Shown: positions 1 to 5,413 of the stretch, piece by piece
Numbering within the stretch: the first letter of the stretch is position 1
Layout: each line of letters opens with the position of its first letter
From: Candidatus Treponema faecavium
GTDB lineage: Bacteria; Spirochaetota; Spirochaetia; Treponematales; Treponemataceae
Direction of reading: 5' to 3'
Length of the DNA stretch: 7,889 nucleotides
NCBI GenBank assembly: GCA_019113455.1
Contig: DXHG01000108.1
Coordinates: 1-7,889 of the forward strand
The notes under the pieces: generated by a model
Database searches by the model: none
What the model was told of the DNA's origin: nothing
Seen by the model: the letters and a program-made list of their open reading frames with translations, nothing else
Position numbers and translations under genes: made by a program

Positions 1-42
1 GGAGAGAAACAACGACTCGGAAGTAAAGGGGTGTTTCTCTCC
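1..42. repeat. Inverted repeat with 10-bp arms at window edge
   Basis: GGAGAGAAAC (1-10) is the exact reverse complement of GTTTCTCTCC (33-42), separated by 22 bases. The arms may extend beyond the left edge, which cannot be seen. The right arm is followed by C-rich sequence and then an A-run rather than a T-run, so it is not a standard intrinsic terminator on the + strand. It could be the 3' structure of an upstream transcript. Confidence 0.6.
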
Positions 43-76
43 CTCCCCAAAAAACGAATTATAGAGAATAACAAAG

Positions 77-160
77 AAAAAAAGTCTGCGTGTACACGCA
101 AAAATCAAACCGCAGGGTACCTGCAAAAAAAGCCTGCGTGCAGGCGCAGAACCAAACCGC
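77..160. repeat. Two-copy direct repeat with palindromic cores
   Basis: Copy one (77-113) and copy two (125-160) both read A7, then GYCTGCGTG, a short variable stretch, CGCA, a short A-rich link, then CAAACCGC. They repeat with a period of about 48 bases. Each copy holds a palindrome: TGCGTGTACACGCA at 87-100 and GCCTGC-GT-GCAGGC at 132-145. A further small stem, GCAGG-GTA-CCTGC at 112-124, sits between them. Read on the - strand, the palindromes are followed by T7 tracts either directly or after four bases, so they resemble weak terminators facing away from pyrG. Function is unknown. Confidence 0.65.
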
Positions 161-185
161 CGCCCTGGGAGGATTCTCCGTTTTC

Positions 186-215
186 TTGCCCTGCAGCAGG
201 GCTTTATGGTATAGT
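186..215 (+). promoter_or_regulatory. Candidate sigma-70-type promoter of pyrG-guaA
   Basis: A -35-like TTGCCC (186-191) and a -10-like TATAGT (210-215) are separated by 18 bases. The -10 matches the consensus at five of six positions and the -35 at four of six. Transcription would start near 222, leaving a leader of about 20 bases before the ATG at 242. A GCCCTG-CAG-CAGGGC inverted repeat (188-202) overlaps the -35 box and spacer, a position suited to an operator, but no regulator is identified. Confidence 0.45.
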
Positions 216-241
216 GCTGTATTGTTTTTACGGAGCAGAGA

Positions 242-1852
242 ATGACCAAGTACGTATTCATTACCGGCGGTGTCGTTTCATCGCTTGGCAAAGGAATTGC
301 TGCCGCATCTTTGGGCTTGATCCTGAAAAGCCGCGGATTCAGAGTGGTAAATCAAAAGTTTGACCCGTATCTGAATATCGATCCCGGCACGATGAACCCG
401 TACCAGCACGGCGAAGTATTTGTAACCGATGACGGCGCGGAAACGGACCTTGACTTGGGTCATTATGAACGATTCACGGACGAAAATCTGTCGCAGAGCA
501 GCAACACGACCGCAGGACGCGTGTATCTGACTATCCTCAACCGCGAGCGGGAAGGCGGTTTTAACGGCGGCACGGTGCAGGTTATTCCCAATGTAACAGA
601 CGAAATCAGGCGGCGCATGCTGCTTCCGGCACAGGAAAAGCAGGTTGATTTTATCATTACCGAAATCGGCGGTACGGTCGGTGATATAGAGTCGCTGCCG
701 TTTCTTGAGGCGATACGCCAGATAAAGTACGAAGTCGGTGTAGAGCACTGCGTGTATATTCACCTGACGCTCCTGCCGTATATGAAAAAGGCGCAGGAGC
801 TGAAATCAAAGCCGACGCAGCACAGCGTAAAGGAGCTGCAGGGGCTCGGTATTCAGCCTGACATTATCATGCTGCGGAGCGAGATTCCGATTGACAGCGC
901 GACGCGCGAAAAACTCGCGCTGTTCTGCAATGTGCGGAGCGACTGCATCATTGAAAATCTGAACGCAAAGTCAATTTATGAAGTGCCTTTGATGATGGAA
1001 AAAGAAGGCTTGGGCCGCGCCGTGTGCCGCGCGCTTAATATAGAAGATTCTCCTTCGCATCTTGAGCGTTGGGCGGCAATGGTTGACCAGATGTACCATC
1101 CGGTGCGCCGCATTACGATTGCGCTTGTCGGCAAATACGTTGAACTGCACGACGCGTATTTGTCTGTTGTGGAGTCGCTGCTGCACGCCGGTATTCACAA
1201 TAAGACGGAAGTCATCATAGACTGGATAGCGGCGGAAGAGCTTTCAGACGCTGAGAGCACCGCCAGACGGCTTGGCGGCGCTGCGGGCATTATCGTTCCC
1301 GGCGGTTTCGGCGGCCGCGGCATCGAAGGCATGATACGCGCCGCCGAATACGCGCGCACAAATGGCATACCGTATTTCGGCATCTGCCTCGGTATGCAGA
1401 TACTGGTTATTGAATATGCGCGCCGCGTGCTTGGCCTTGAGCGTGCGAATTCGTCGGAGATGGACGCCGCCGCGCCTGACGCGGTAATTGACCTGATGCC
1501 CGACCAGGACGGAAAGATTCTCGGCGGCACGCTGCGGCTGGGCAAATACGAATGTGCGCTTGTTCCCGGAAGCATCAGTGCGCGCGCCTACGGTGCGCAG
1601 ACGGTATGGGAGCGCCACCGCCACCGCTACGAGTTTAACAACAGCTACCGCAGCCGCTTTGAGCAGAACGGGCTTGCGGTAACAGGCGTTAATCCGGAGC
1701 GCAATTTAGTTGAAATTGTCGAAGTCTCCGGCCATCCGTGGATGGTGGGCGTGCAGTTTCACCCTGAGTTTAAGTCGCGCCCCGACCGCGCGCATCCGCT
1801 GTTCCGCGAATTTATCGGCGCGGCCGTGCACCGCGCGGAGGAGGCGAGATGA
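242..1852 (+). CDS. pyrG: CTP synthase (glutamine-hydrolysing)
   Basis: PyrG converts UTP to CTP using ATP and glutamine, the last step of de novo pyrimidine nucleotide synthesis; it is cytosolic. The product has 536 residues, close to the E. coli enzyme (545). The N-terminal synthetase domain (about 1-265) carries the nucleotide-binding loop SSLGKG at 13-18. It also has the KFDPYLNIDPGTM segment at 39-51 and EIGGTVGDIES at 141-151. The C-terminal class I glutamine amidotransferase domain (about 290-525) has GGFGGRG at 354-360. Its nucleophile is Cys382 in GICLGMQ, and the His507/Glu509 pair lies in QFHPEF. All expected catalytic residues are present. The ATG at 242 is preceded by GGAG (232-235) with a six-base gap. 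The stop codon overlaps the guaA start, so the two are almost certainly co-transcribed. Identification is secure. Confidence 0.98.
   Translation: MTKYVFITGGVVSSLGKGIAAASLGLILKSRGFRVVNQKFDPYLNIDPGTMNPYQHGEVFVTDDGAETDLDLGHYERFTDENLSQSSNTTAGRVYLTILNREREGGFNGGTVQVIPNVTDEIRRRMLLPAQEKQVDFIITEIGGTVGDIESLPFLEAIRQIKYEVGVEHCVYIHLTLLPYMKKAQELKSKPTQHSVKELQGLGIQPDIIMLRSEIPIDSATREKLALFCNVRSDCIIENLNAKSIYEVPLMMEKEGLGRAVCRALNIEDSPSHLERWAAMVDQMYHPVRRITIALVGKYVELHDAYLSVVESLLHAGIHNKTEVIIDWIAAEELSDAESTARRLGGAAGIIVPGGFGGRGIEGMIRAAEYARTNGIPYFGICLGMQILVIEYARRVLGLERANSSEMDAAAPDAVIDLMPDQDGKILGGTLRLGKYECALVPGSISARAYGAQTVWERHRHRYEFNNSYRSRFEQNGLAVTGVNPERNLVEIVEVSGHPWMVGVQFHPEFKSRPDRAHPLFREFIGAAVHRAEEAR
1837..1844 (+). 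promoter_or_regulatory. guaA ribosome binding site within pyrG, with tandem start codons
   Basis: GGAGGAGG lies inside the last codons of pyrG, just before the sequence ATGATG (1849-1854). The first ATG overlaps the pyrG TGA by four bases. The second ATG, at 1852, shares only the A of that TGA and is seven bases from the end of the purine run, compared with four for the first. Either could be used; the difference is one residue. The layout is typical of translational coupling. Confidence 0.75.
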
Positions 1853-3711
1853 TGAAGCGAAAAAGAATTGCGGTGCTTGATTTCGGCAGCCAGTACGCAC
1901 ATCTTATTGCGAAACGGCTGCGCCTGCAGGGCTTTTACGCAGAGATTGAGCGGCCGTCCGCGCCGCTTGACGCTTTTGACGGTGCCGCGGGCATTATCAT
2001 GTCAGGCGGGCCTTCTTCTGTGTATGACGAACATGTGCCGCAGTTTAACCGTGATATACTGTCTTTGGATGTGCCTGTGCTGGGGCTCTGCTACGGACAT
2101 CAGCTCATGGCGTCGTGTTACGGCGGCGCGGTAGAACAGGCGGCTGTCGGCGAGTTCGGTTTTGCACAGCTTGAAAAGACTGCGGCGGGAGATTCGTGCC
2201 CGCTTTTTGACGGCGTGCCATTTCCGGCGCAGGTATGGATGAGCCATCAGGACGCGGTAACAAAGCTGCCGGAAGGCTTTGAGGCAGTTGCCGCGACGCG
2301 CGACTGCGCGTACGCCGCCGTGCAGGATCTGCGCCGCCGCCGGTTTGGCTTTCAGTTTCACGCGGAAGTAAAAGACACGCCGTGCGGGGCGGCTCTTTTT
2401 GCGAACTTTGCGCGCTTTTGCGGCATGGAACAGAACTGGGATCAGGACACGGTGCTCAGCGTCATCCTTGAGAATATCCGGCGCGATGCGGGAGATAAAA
2501 AGGTGCTCCTCTTTTTGTCGGGCGGCGTCGATTCCACCGTTGCGTTTGCGCTGCTCACGCGCGCGCTCGGCGAGGAGCGCGTGCTGGGCCTGCATATCGA
2601 CAACGGCTTTATGCGCAAAAACGAAAGCGCCAAGATAGAAGAACGGTATCGGGCGGCGGGTTTTTCCCATTTTATCGTGGAAGACGCATCCGAGAGCTTT
2701 TTACGGGCTATTGATCATTTAACCGATCCGCAGAAAAAGCGGATGGCTGTCGGAGAGCACTTTATTACGGTACGCGACGAGGTAGTTTCGCGCCTGCACC
2801 TCGATGAAAACGAATGGCTGCTTGCGCAGGGCACGCTCTATCCCGATATTATCGAGTCCGGCGGCACGGAAAACGCGCACACGATAAAAACGCACCACAA
2901 CCGCGTTGCCGGTATTCAGTCGCTTATCGAAAAAGGGCTGATTATTGAGCCGCTCAAAGATTTGTACAAAGACGAAGTGCGCGTTATCGGCACAAAACTG
3001 GGGCTTGACCGTGATCTGATTATGCGCCATCCGTTTCCGGGACCCGGGCTTTCGATAAACGTGCTGTGCCGGAGTGCTGAAGAAAAAACGGATGAGTCGG
3101 AACTGCAGTCAGCGCGCGCGGTGCTTGACGGGCTTGGTCTGCGCGAGATTGACGGATACAGTGCGGCGCTCGGCGTGCTGCCGGTAAAATCCGTCGGCGT
3201 GCAGGGGGATTTCCGTACATACCGGTTCCCTGCGGTGCTGTCGTTTGCGGCGGATACAGACGGCTTTTCGTGTGCGTTTCCCGGCTGGGATGCGCTTGAA
3301 AAGACATCATCGCACATTACTAATGCCGCCGCCGCCGTCAACCGGACGGTGCTCACGCTCTATGTCCGCCCGGGCGTCTCGCTTGCGGTGCAGGAAGGCT
3401 ACTGCGACAAGCGGCGCCTTGATCAGACGCGCGAGGCAGACGCGATTATGCTTGACGCACTCCATGCCTCCGGCTGGTACGACCGCATATTCCAGCATCT
3501 GACAATCAATCTGCCGTTCGCATCGAGTGCGGATCATTGTTCGATCGTGCTGCGTCCCGTCGTGTCTGAAGATGTGATGACTGCGCGTTTTGCGCATCTT
3601 GACCGCACGCTGCTGTGCACCGTGGTGCGCGCGATAGCCGCGCTGCCGTACGTGGATGCGGTGTACTACGATATTACGAATAAACCGCCGGCAACGTTCG
3701 GCTGGGAATAA
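1849..3711 (+). CDS. guaA: GMP synthase (glutamine-hydrolysing), long form
   Basis: GuaA aminates XMP to GMP with ATP and glutamine in the cytosol. The class I amidotransferase domain (about 6-192) has its nucleophile Cys81 in GLCYGHQ and His171/Glu173 in FHAEV; the usual form is FHPEV. The ATP pyrophosphatase domain follows, with PP-loop SGGVDST at 224-230, then HPFPGPGL at 394-401. The C-terminal dimerisation region contains VGVQGDFRTY (449-458) and ends in the family tail DITNKPPATFGWE. The protein has 620 residues, against 525 in E. coli. The surplus, roughly 463-563, lies between VGVQGDFRTY and the SIVLRPVVSEDVMTA segment. Long eukaryotic GMP synthetases such as the human one (693 residues) also carry extra sequence there. 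It overlaps pyrG upstream and is followed by two strong stem-loops. No key catalytic residue is missing, so activity is expected. Confidence 0.97.
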   Translation: MMKRKRIAVLDFGSQYAHLIAKRLRLQGFYAEIERPSAPLDAFDGAAGIIMSGGPSSVYDEHVPQFNRDILSLDVPVLGLCYGHQLMASCYGGAVEQAAVGEFGFAQLEKTAAGDSCPLFDGVPFPAQVWMSHQDAVTKLPEGFEAVAATRDCAYAAVQDLRRRRFGFQFHAEVKDTPCGAALFANFARFCGMEQNWDQDTVLSVILENIRRDAGDKKVLLFLSGGVDSTVAFALLTRALGEERVLGLHIDNGFMRKNESAKIEERYRAAGFSHFIVEDASESFLRAIDHLTDPQKKRMAVGEHFITVRDEVVSRLHLDENEWLLAQGTLYPDIIESGGTENAHTIKTHHNRVAGIQSLIEKGLIIEPLKDLYKDEVRVIGTKLGLDRDLIMRHPFPGPGLSINVLCRSAEEKTDESELQSARAVLDGLGLREIDGYSAALGVLPVKSVGVQGDFRTYRFPAVLSFAADTDGFSCAFPGWDALEKTSSHITNAAAAVNRTVLTLYVRPGVSLAVQEGYCDKRRLDQTREADAIMLDALHASGWYDRIFQHLTINLPFASSADHCSIVLRPVVSEDVMTARFAHLDRTLLCTVVRAIAALPYVDAVYYDITNKPPATFGWE

Positions 3712-3713
3712 GC

Positions 3714-3784
3714 TTGCAGAGCGGGCTGGCGTCCGCTCTGCAAACTGCCAAGATTTGGAGCTGTGCTCCAAATCTTGGCAGTTT
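3714..3784 (+). terminator. Double stem-loop at the guaA 3' end
   Basis: The first stem has 11-bp arms (3714-3724 with 3733-3743) around an eight-base loop. The second has perfect 20-bp arms (3742-3761 with 3765-3784) around a three-base TGT loop. They share the two A bases at 3742-3743, so both cannot be fully paired at once. It starts three bases after the guaA stop and probably ends or protects the pyrG-guaA message. No T-run follows, so it does not fit a classical intrinsic terminator, and a repeat element or a Rho-linked end is possible. Confidence 0.55.
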
Positions 3785-3850
3785 GGGCAGCTCCGTGAGT
3801 GTCGGTGGGCAGATGGGCTTTAGCGTATCCGAAGACAGCGCTTTGATATG

Positions 3851-3915
3851 AACGGAAATATACCGCACATAAAAGGGTGTAGGCGATATTGCCGGCGATG
3901 CGGTATCAATCCGTT
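3851..3915. repeat. Long interrupted stem-loop
   Basis: AACGGA (3851-3856) pairs with TCCGTT (3910-3915). After a symmetrical three-by-three mismatch, ATACCGCA (3860-3867) pairs with TGCGGTAT (3899-3906). The apical part contains a small GGC...GCC stem at 3882-3893. Together this gives a 14-bp helix with one internal loop, which looks more like a folded RNA or protein-binding site than chance. Function unknown. Confidence 0.5.
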
Positions 3916-3923
3916 ATGACGCG

Positions 3924-3967
3924 GACAGGTTTTGTATGTCGAAAAATGACAATATACAATTCCTGTC
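3924..3967. repeat. Compact interrupted hairpin
   Basis: GACAGG (3924-3929) pairs with CCTGTC (3962-3967). A TT/TT internal loop follows, then TTGTAT (3932-3937) pairs with ATACAA (3954-3959) and GTC (3938-3940) pairs with GAC (3948-3950), with a three-base bulge and a seven-base loop. That makes 15 base pairs in 44 bases. Two five-bp hairpins follow directly, at 3968-3980 and 3983-3995. Function unknown. Confidence 0.5.
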
Positions 3968-4041
3968 TTCTGTTGCAGAAAAAATGGCAGCCATTACTAA
4001 ACCGGTTAAAGAAATAAATATGCGGGAAAAAAATAGGCGCT

Positions 4042-4106
4042 GTTTCTCATGCGCAGTCTATTGCGTGCGCACAGCCTCCGGACTCGTGCCGCATACAGCG
4101 AGAAAC
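4042..4106. repeat. Imperfect inverted repeat GTTTCTC...GAGAAAC
   Basis: GTTTCTC (4042-4048) pairs with GAGAAAC (4100-4106). Directly inside it, ATGCG (4049-4053) pairs with CGCAT (4090-4094), and AGTC (4055-4058) pairs with GACT (4081-4084). This is 16 base pairs interrupted by a five-base bulge and an asymmetric internal loop. The apex contains the palindrome GTGCGCAC. Downstream on the - strand there is a T-run (T7 at 4027-4033), so a role in ending the DUF362 transcript is possible but weak. Confidence 0.4.
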
Positions 4107-4124
4107 ATAACCGGCAAACCAGGA

Positions 4125-4174
4125 ATCTCTTTGACGGCAGGCTGCGGTGCGCGCCGTTTTATTCGTCAAGAGAT
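4125..4174 (-). terminator. Inverted repeat spanning the 3' end of the DUF362 gene
   Basis: CGTCAAGAGAT (4164-4174), within the last DUF362 codons, is matched by ATCTCTTTGACG (4125-4136) beyond the stop, giving 11 bp with one bulged T. Inside it, ACGGC (4134-4138) can instead pair with GCCGT (4153-4157), so two folds compete. There is no T-run after it on the - strand. It may shape the mRNA end, and its status as a terminator is uncertain. Confidence 0.35.
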
Positions 4175-5109
4175 ATAAAACGGTAATTGCGGCTTCCGAC
4201 GCCGATATCTTCAGCATATTTAAGCACATCTGTCTGGTGATAGTCCTGCCAGGCCTGTTTTGTCTGTTCGTCTGCGCTTGAGCGTTCAAGTGTCAAGTCA
4301 AGCGCGCACTGGTCAGCGGCGACAACATCGAGCGAGGCGATAATGCCGATATTTCCCAGATTTTCGGTTTGAGCGCAGTGATCATCGGGCTCAAAGCTGT
4401 CAAGCACGTTGATAAACGCCCAGTTCGGCTTATAGGTAACGGCTGCTTTGGCGGCGTCGGCAAACGCGCGCGCAAGCACGTCGGGTTCTGTGCTGTGATA
4501 GCGGTCAGGATCGGTGCCGCCTGAGTGAATCAGGTTCTTGCCTGATTTGCTTGCAAGACACAGCGAAATGTTTTTAATATTGCCGCCCATCGCTTCTATA
4601 TAATGCAGCTTAAACCGGTGTACGGCAATCAGCGTGTCGTATTGGTCAAAATGGCGGCCGGTGCGGGCTGTCGTGAGCAGATGCCCGCCGGGAACCGGCA
4701 TATCGATGTCGCCGTCTTCGTCAAGCATCTGCACCCGCCCTGCATCGGTGAATCCGTGTACATCGGCGAGCGCGTAATTCATCGCCGAAGTCCAGCGGTT
4801 CCCGGCAAGGCCGTTGCTGTCAATGAGCACTCCGTCTGTCGCACCCACAAGGCCGGTAAGCAGCTGCGGGTCGAGGTATTGCTCATCGGGTCCGCCGAAC
4901 GAAACCTTGATGCCGACGCTGCCGGTAATCTGCTGCTCAAGCGCGGCATAAACTTTCATGAGCCCTTCCGCTGATATGTCAGCGGTAAAATACACGGCGG
5001 GCGCCTGCGGGTTTTCTGTCTGGTGGGCAAGCTGCTGTGCGGCGCCGTGCGCCGTGAAGCACACCGCCATGCCGGCGGCAAGCAGTACGGTTCGATATAT
5101 GCTGTACAT
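4159..5109 (-). CDS. Exported DUF362 family protein
   Basis: The 316-residue product matches the DUF362 family (often called uncharacterised Fe-S centre proteins), whose biochemical role is not established. Recognisable family segments are VYFTADISAEGLMKVY (39-54), IKVSFGGP (67-74), LIDSNGLAGNRWTS (95-108), LDEDGDIDMPVPGG (129-142), the MGGNIKNISL core (174-183) and GKNLIHSGG (190-198). Near the end are FINVLDSF (232-239), IGIIASLD (254-261) and IGVGSRNYRFIS (302-313). The start at 5109 was chosen because AGGAG precedes it by six bases. An in-frame ATG 22 codons further upstream lacks this and would spoil the signal peptide. Residues 1-25 form a typical Sec signal, with Arg6, a hydrophobic core at 7-20 and likely cleavage near the Ala-Ala at 23-24, so the protein is probably periplasmic. 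I recall family members with a VDCDC-type motif after INVL; here the site reads EPDDHC with one Cys (245). Confidence 0.85.
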   Translation of the reverse strand: MYSIYRTVLLAAGMAVCFTAHGAAQQLAHQTENPQAPAVYFTADISAEGLMKVYAALEQQITGSVGIKVSFGGPDEQYLDPQLLTGLVGATDGVLIDSNGLAGNRWTSAMNYALADVHGFTDAGRVQMLDEDGDIDMPVPGGHLLTTARTGRHFDQYDTLIAVHRFKLHYIEAMGGNIKNISLCLASKSGKNLIHSGGTDPDRYHSTEPDVLARAFADAAKAAVTYKPNWAFINVLDSFEPDDHCAQTENLGNIGIIASLDVVAADQCALDLTLERSSADEQTKQAWQDYHQTDVLKYAEDIGVGSRNYRFISLDE

Positions 5110-5115
5110 ATCTGT

Positions 5116-5120
5116 CTCCT
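5116..5120 (-). promoter_or_regulatory. Ribosome binding site fixing the DUF362 start
   Basis: AGGAG on the - strand, six bases before the ATG at 5109. The upstream in-frame ATG at 5175 lacks a comparable site, so the shorter protein beginning with the signal peptide is preferred. Confidence 0.75.
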
Positions 5121-5323
5121 GCATAAAATGGAATAAGCGCCGCCTTTCACTTGGCAGCATGTACGCATCGTACAATTTGGAGCGGACTTTAAGTCAAGCC
5201 CGCGCACCGTGCCCGTCAAGACCGCGGCGGTTACTCTGTACGCAGTGCACGTACGGCAGCAGGTGTGCCGAGCCGCTGCAGGGATGTTCTGCGTGTGCAC
5301 GCGGCGAAAGAACAATAAGCCTC

Positions 5324-5371
5324 GCAGAGACGCTCTGCAAAAACACCCGCAGCGGCTGGCAGTGTGTTTTT
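5324..5371. repeat. Paired adjacent hairpins upstream of the EF-G-like gene
   Basis: GCAGAG-ACG-CTCTGC (5324-5338) is followed at once by AAAAACAC (5339-5346) pairing with GTGTTTTT (5364-5371) around a 17-base interior. The second unit has A- and T-runs at its flanks and could act as a weak terminator in either direction. It sits about 13 bases upstream of the -35 box at 5384, where it could insulate that promoter from read-through. Confidence 0.4.
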
Positions 5372-5383
5372 CAATTATTTTTC

Positions 5384-5413
5384 TTGACAATTCTGCAAAA
5401 CCGCCTCTATGAT
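5384..5413 (+). promoter_or_regulatory. Sigma-70-type promoter of the EF-G-like gene
   Basis: A perfect -35 TTGACA (5384-5389) and a -10 TATGAT (5408-5413, five of six matches) are separated by 18 bases. Transcription should start near 5420, giving a leader of about 55 bases. That leader contains a five-bp hairpin, ATTCC-GTTC-GGAAT (5440-5453), ahead of the ribosome binding site GAGG (5467-5470). This is the clearest promoter in the window and suggests steady expression. Confidence 0.75.

Larger units (their letters stand above)
1..241. other. Palindrome-rich leader region upstream of pyrG, no gene seen
   Basis: No coding frame here is convincing; the open frame starting at 31 runs into pyrG in another frame and has no family resemblance. 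What is visible is a 10-bp inverted repeat at the window edge (1-10 with 33-42) and a short-period direct repeat (77-113 and 125-160). There are also compact hairpins at 87-100, 112-124, 132-145, 168-179 and 188-202, then a promoter-like pair and the pyrG ribosome binding site. The region may include the end of an upstream transcript, but no upstream gene is visible. Confidence 0.7.
3712..4158. other. Gene-free region rich in stem-loops between guaA and the DUF362 gene
   Basis: No convincing gene is present. The one open frame on the + strand (3936-4178) begins within a hairpin and turns Cys/Arg-rich after about 32 residues. The DNA holds a succession of inverted repeats: 3714-3743, 3742-3784, 3851-3915, 3924-3967, 3968-3980, 3983-3995, an AACCGGTT palindrome at 4000-4007, 4042-4106, and 4125-4174 reaching into the DUF362 gene. 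The segment from about 3930 to 4035 is visibly richer in A and T than its surroundings. I do not recognise tmRNA, 6S RNA, SRP RNA or RNase P RNA here. Confidence 0.7.

Noticed and set aside
77..160. CRISPR-like array
   Set aside because: There are only two imperfect copies, the spacing is about 12 bases rather than 30 or more, and no cas gene is present.
31..363. Open frame of 110 codons upstream of and overlapping pyrG
   Set aside because: It runs through the palindromic leader and into the well-supported pyrG frame. It has a composition typical of chance translation and no recognisable domain.
2002..2670. 222-codon open frame on the - strand opposite guaA
   Set aside because: It lies wholly within guaA, which is unambiguous, and its protein is Arg/His/Ala-rich with no family resemblance, as expected of an antisense shadow in GC-rich DNA.
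3712..4158. A known structural RNA (tmRNA, 6S, SRP or RNase P RNA)
   Set aside because: None of the conserved sequence marks that I know for these RNAs is visible on either strand, although the region is rich in hairpins.
3936..4178. 80-codon open frame on the + strand after guaA as a real gene
   Set aside because: Its start lies within a hairpin stem, only a weak AGG precedes it, and after about 32 residues it loses protein-like character. It overlaps the 3' end of the DUF362 gene. It is kept only as a possible remnant in the findings.
5110..5175. Longer DUF362 protein starting 22 codons upstream
   Set aside because: The upstream ATG has no good ribosome binding site, and it would bury the signal peptide behind a charged stretch. 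AGGAG six bases before the ATG at 5109 favours the shorter form.
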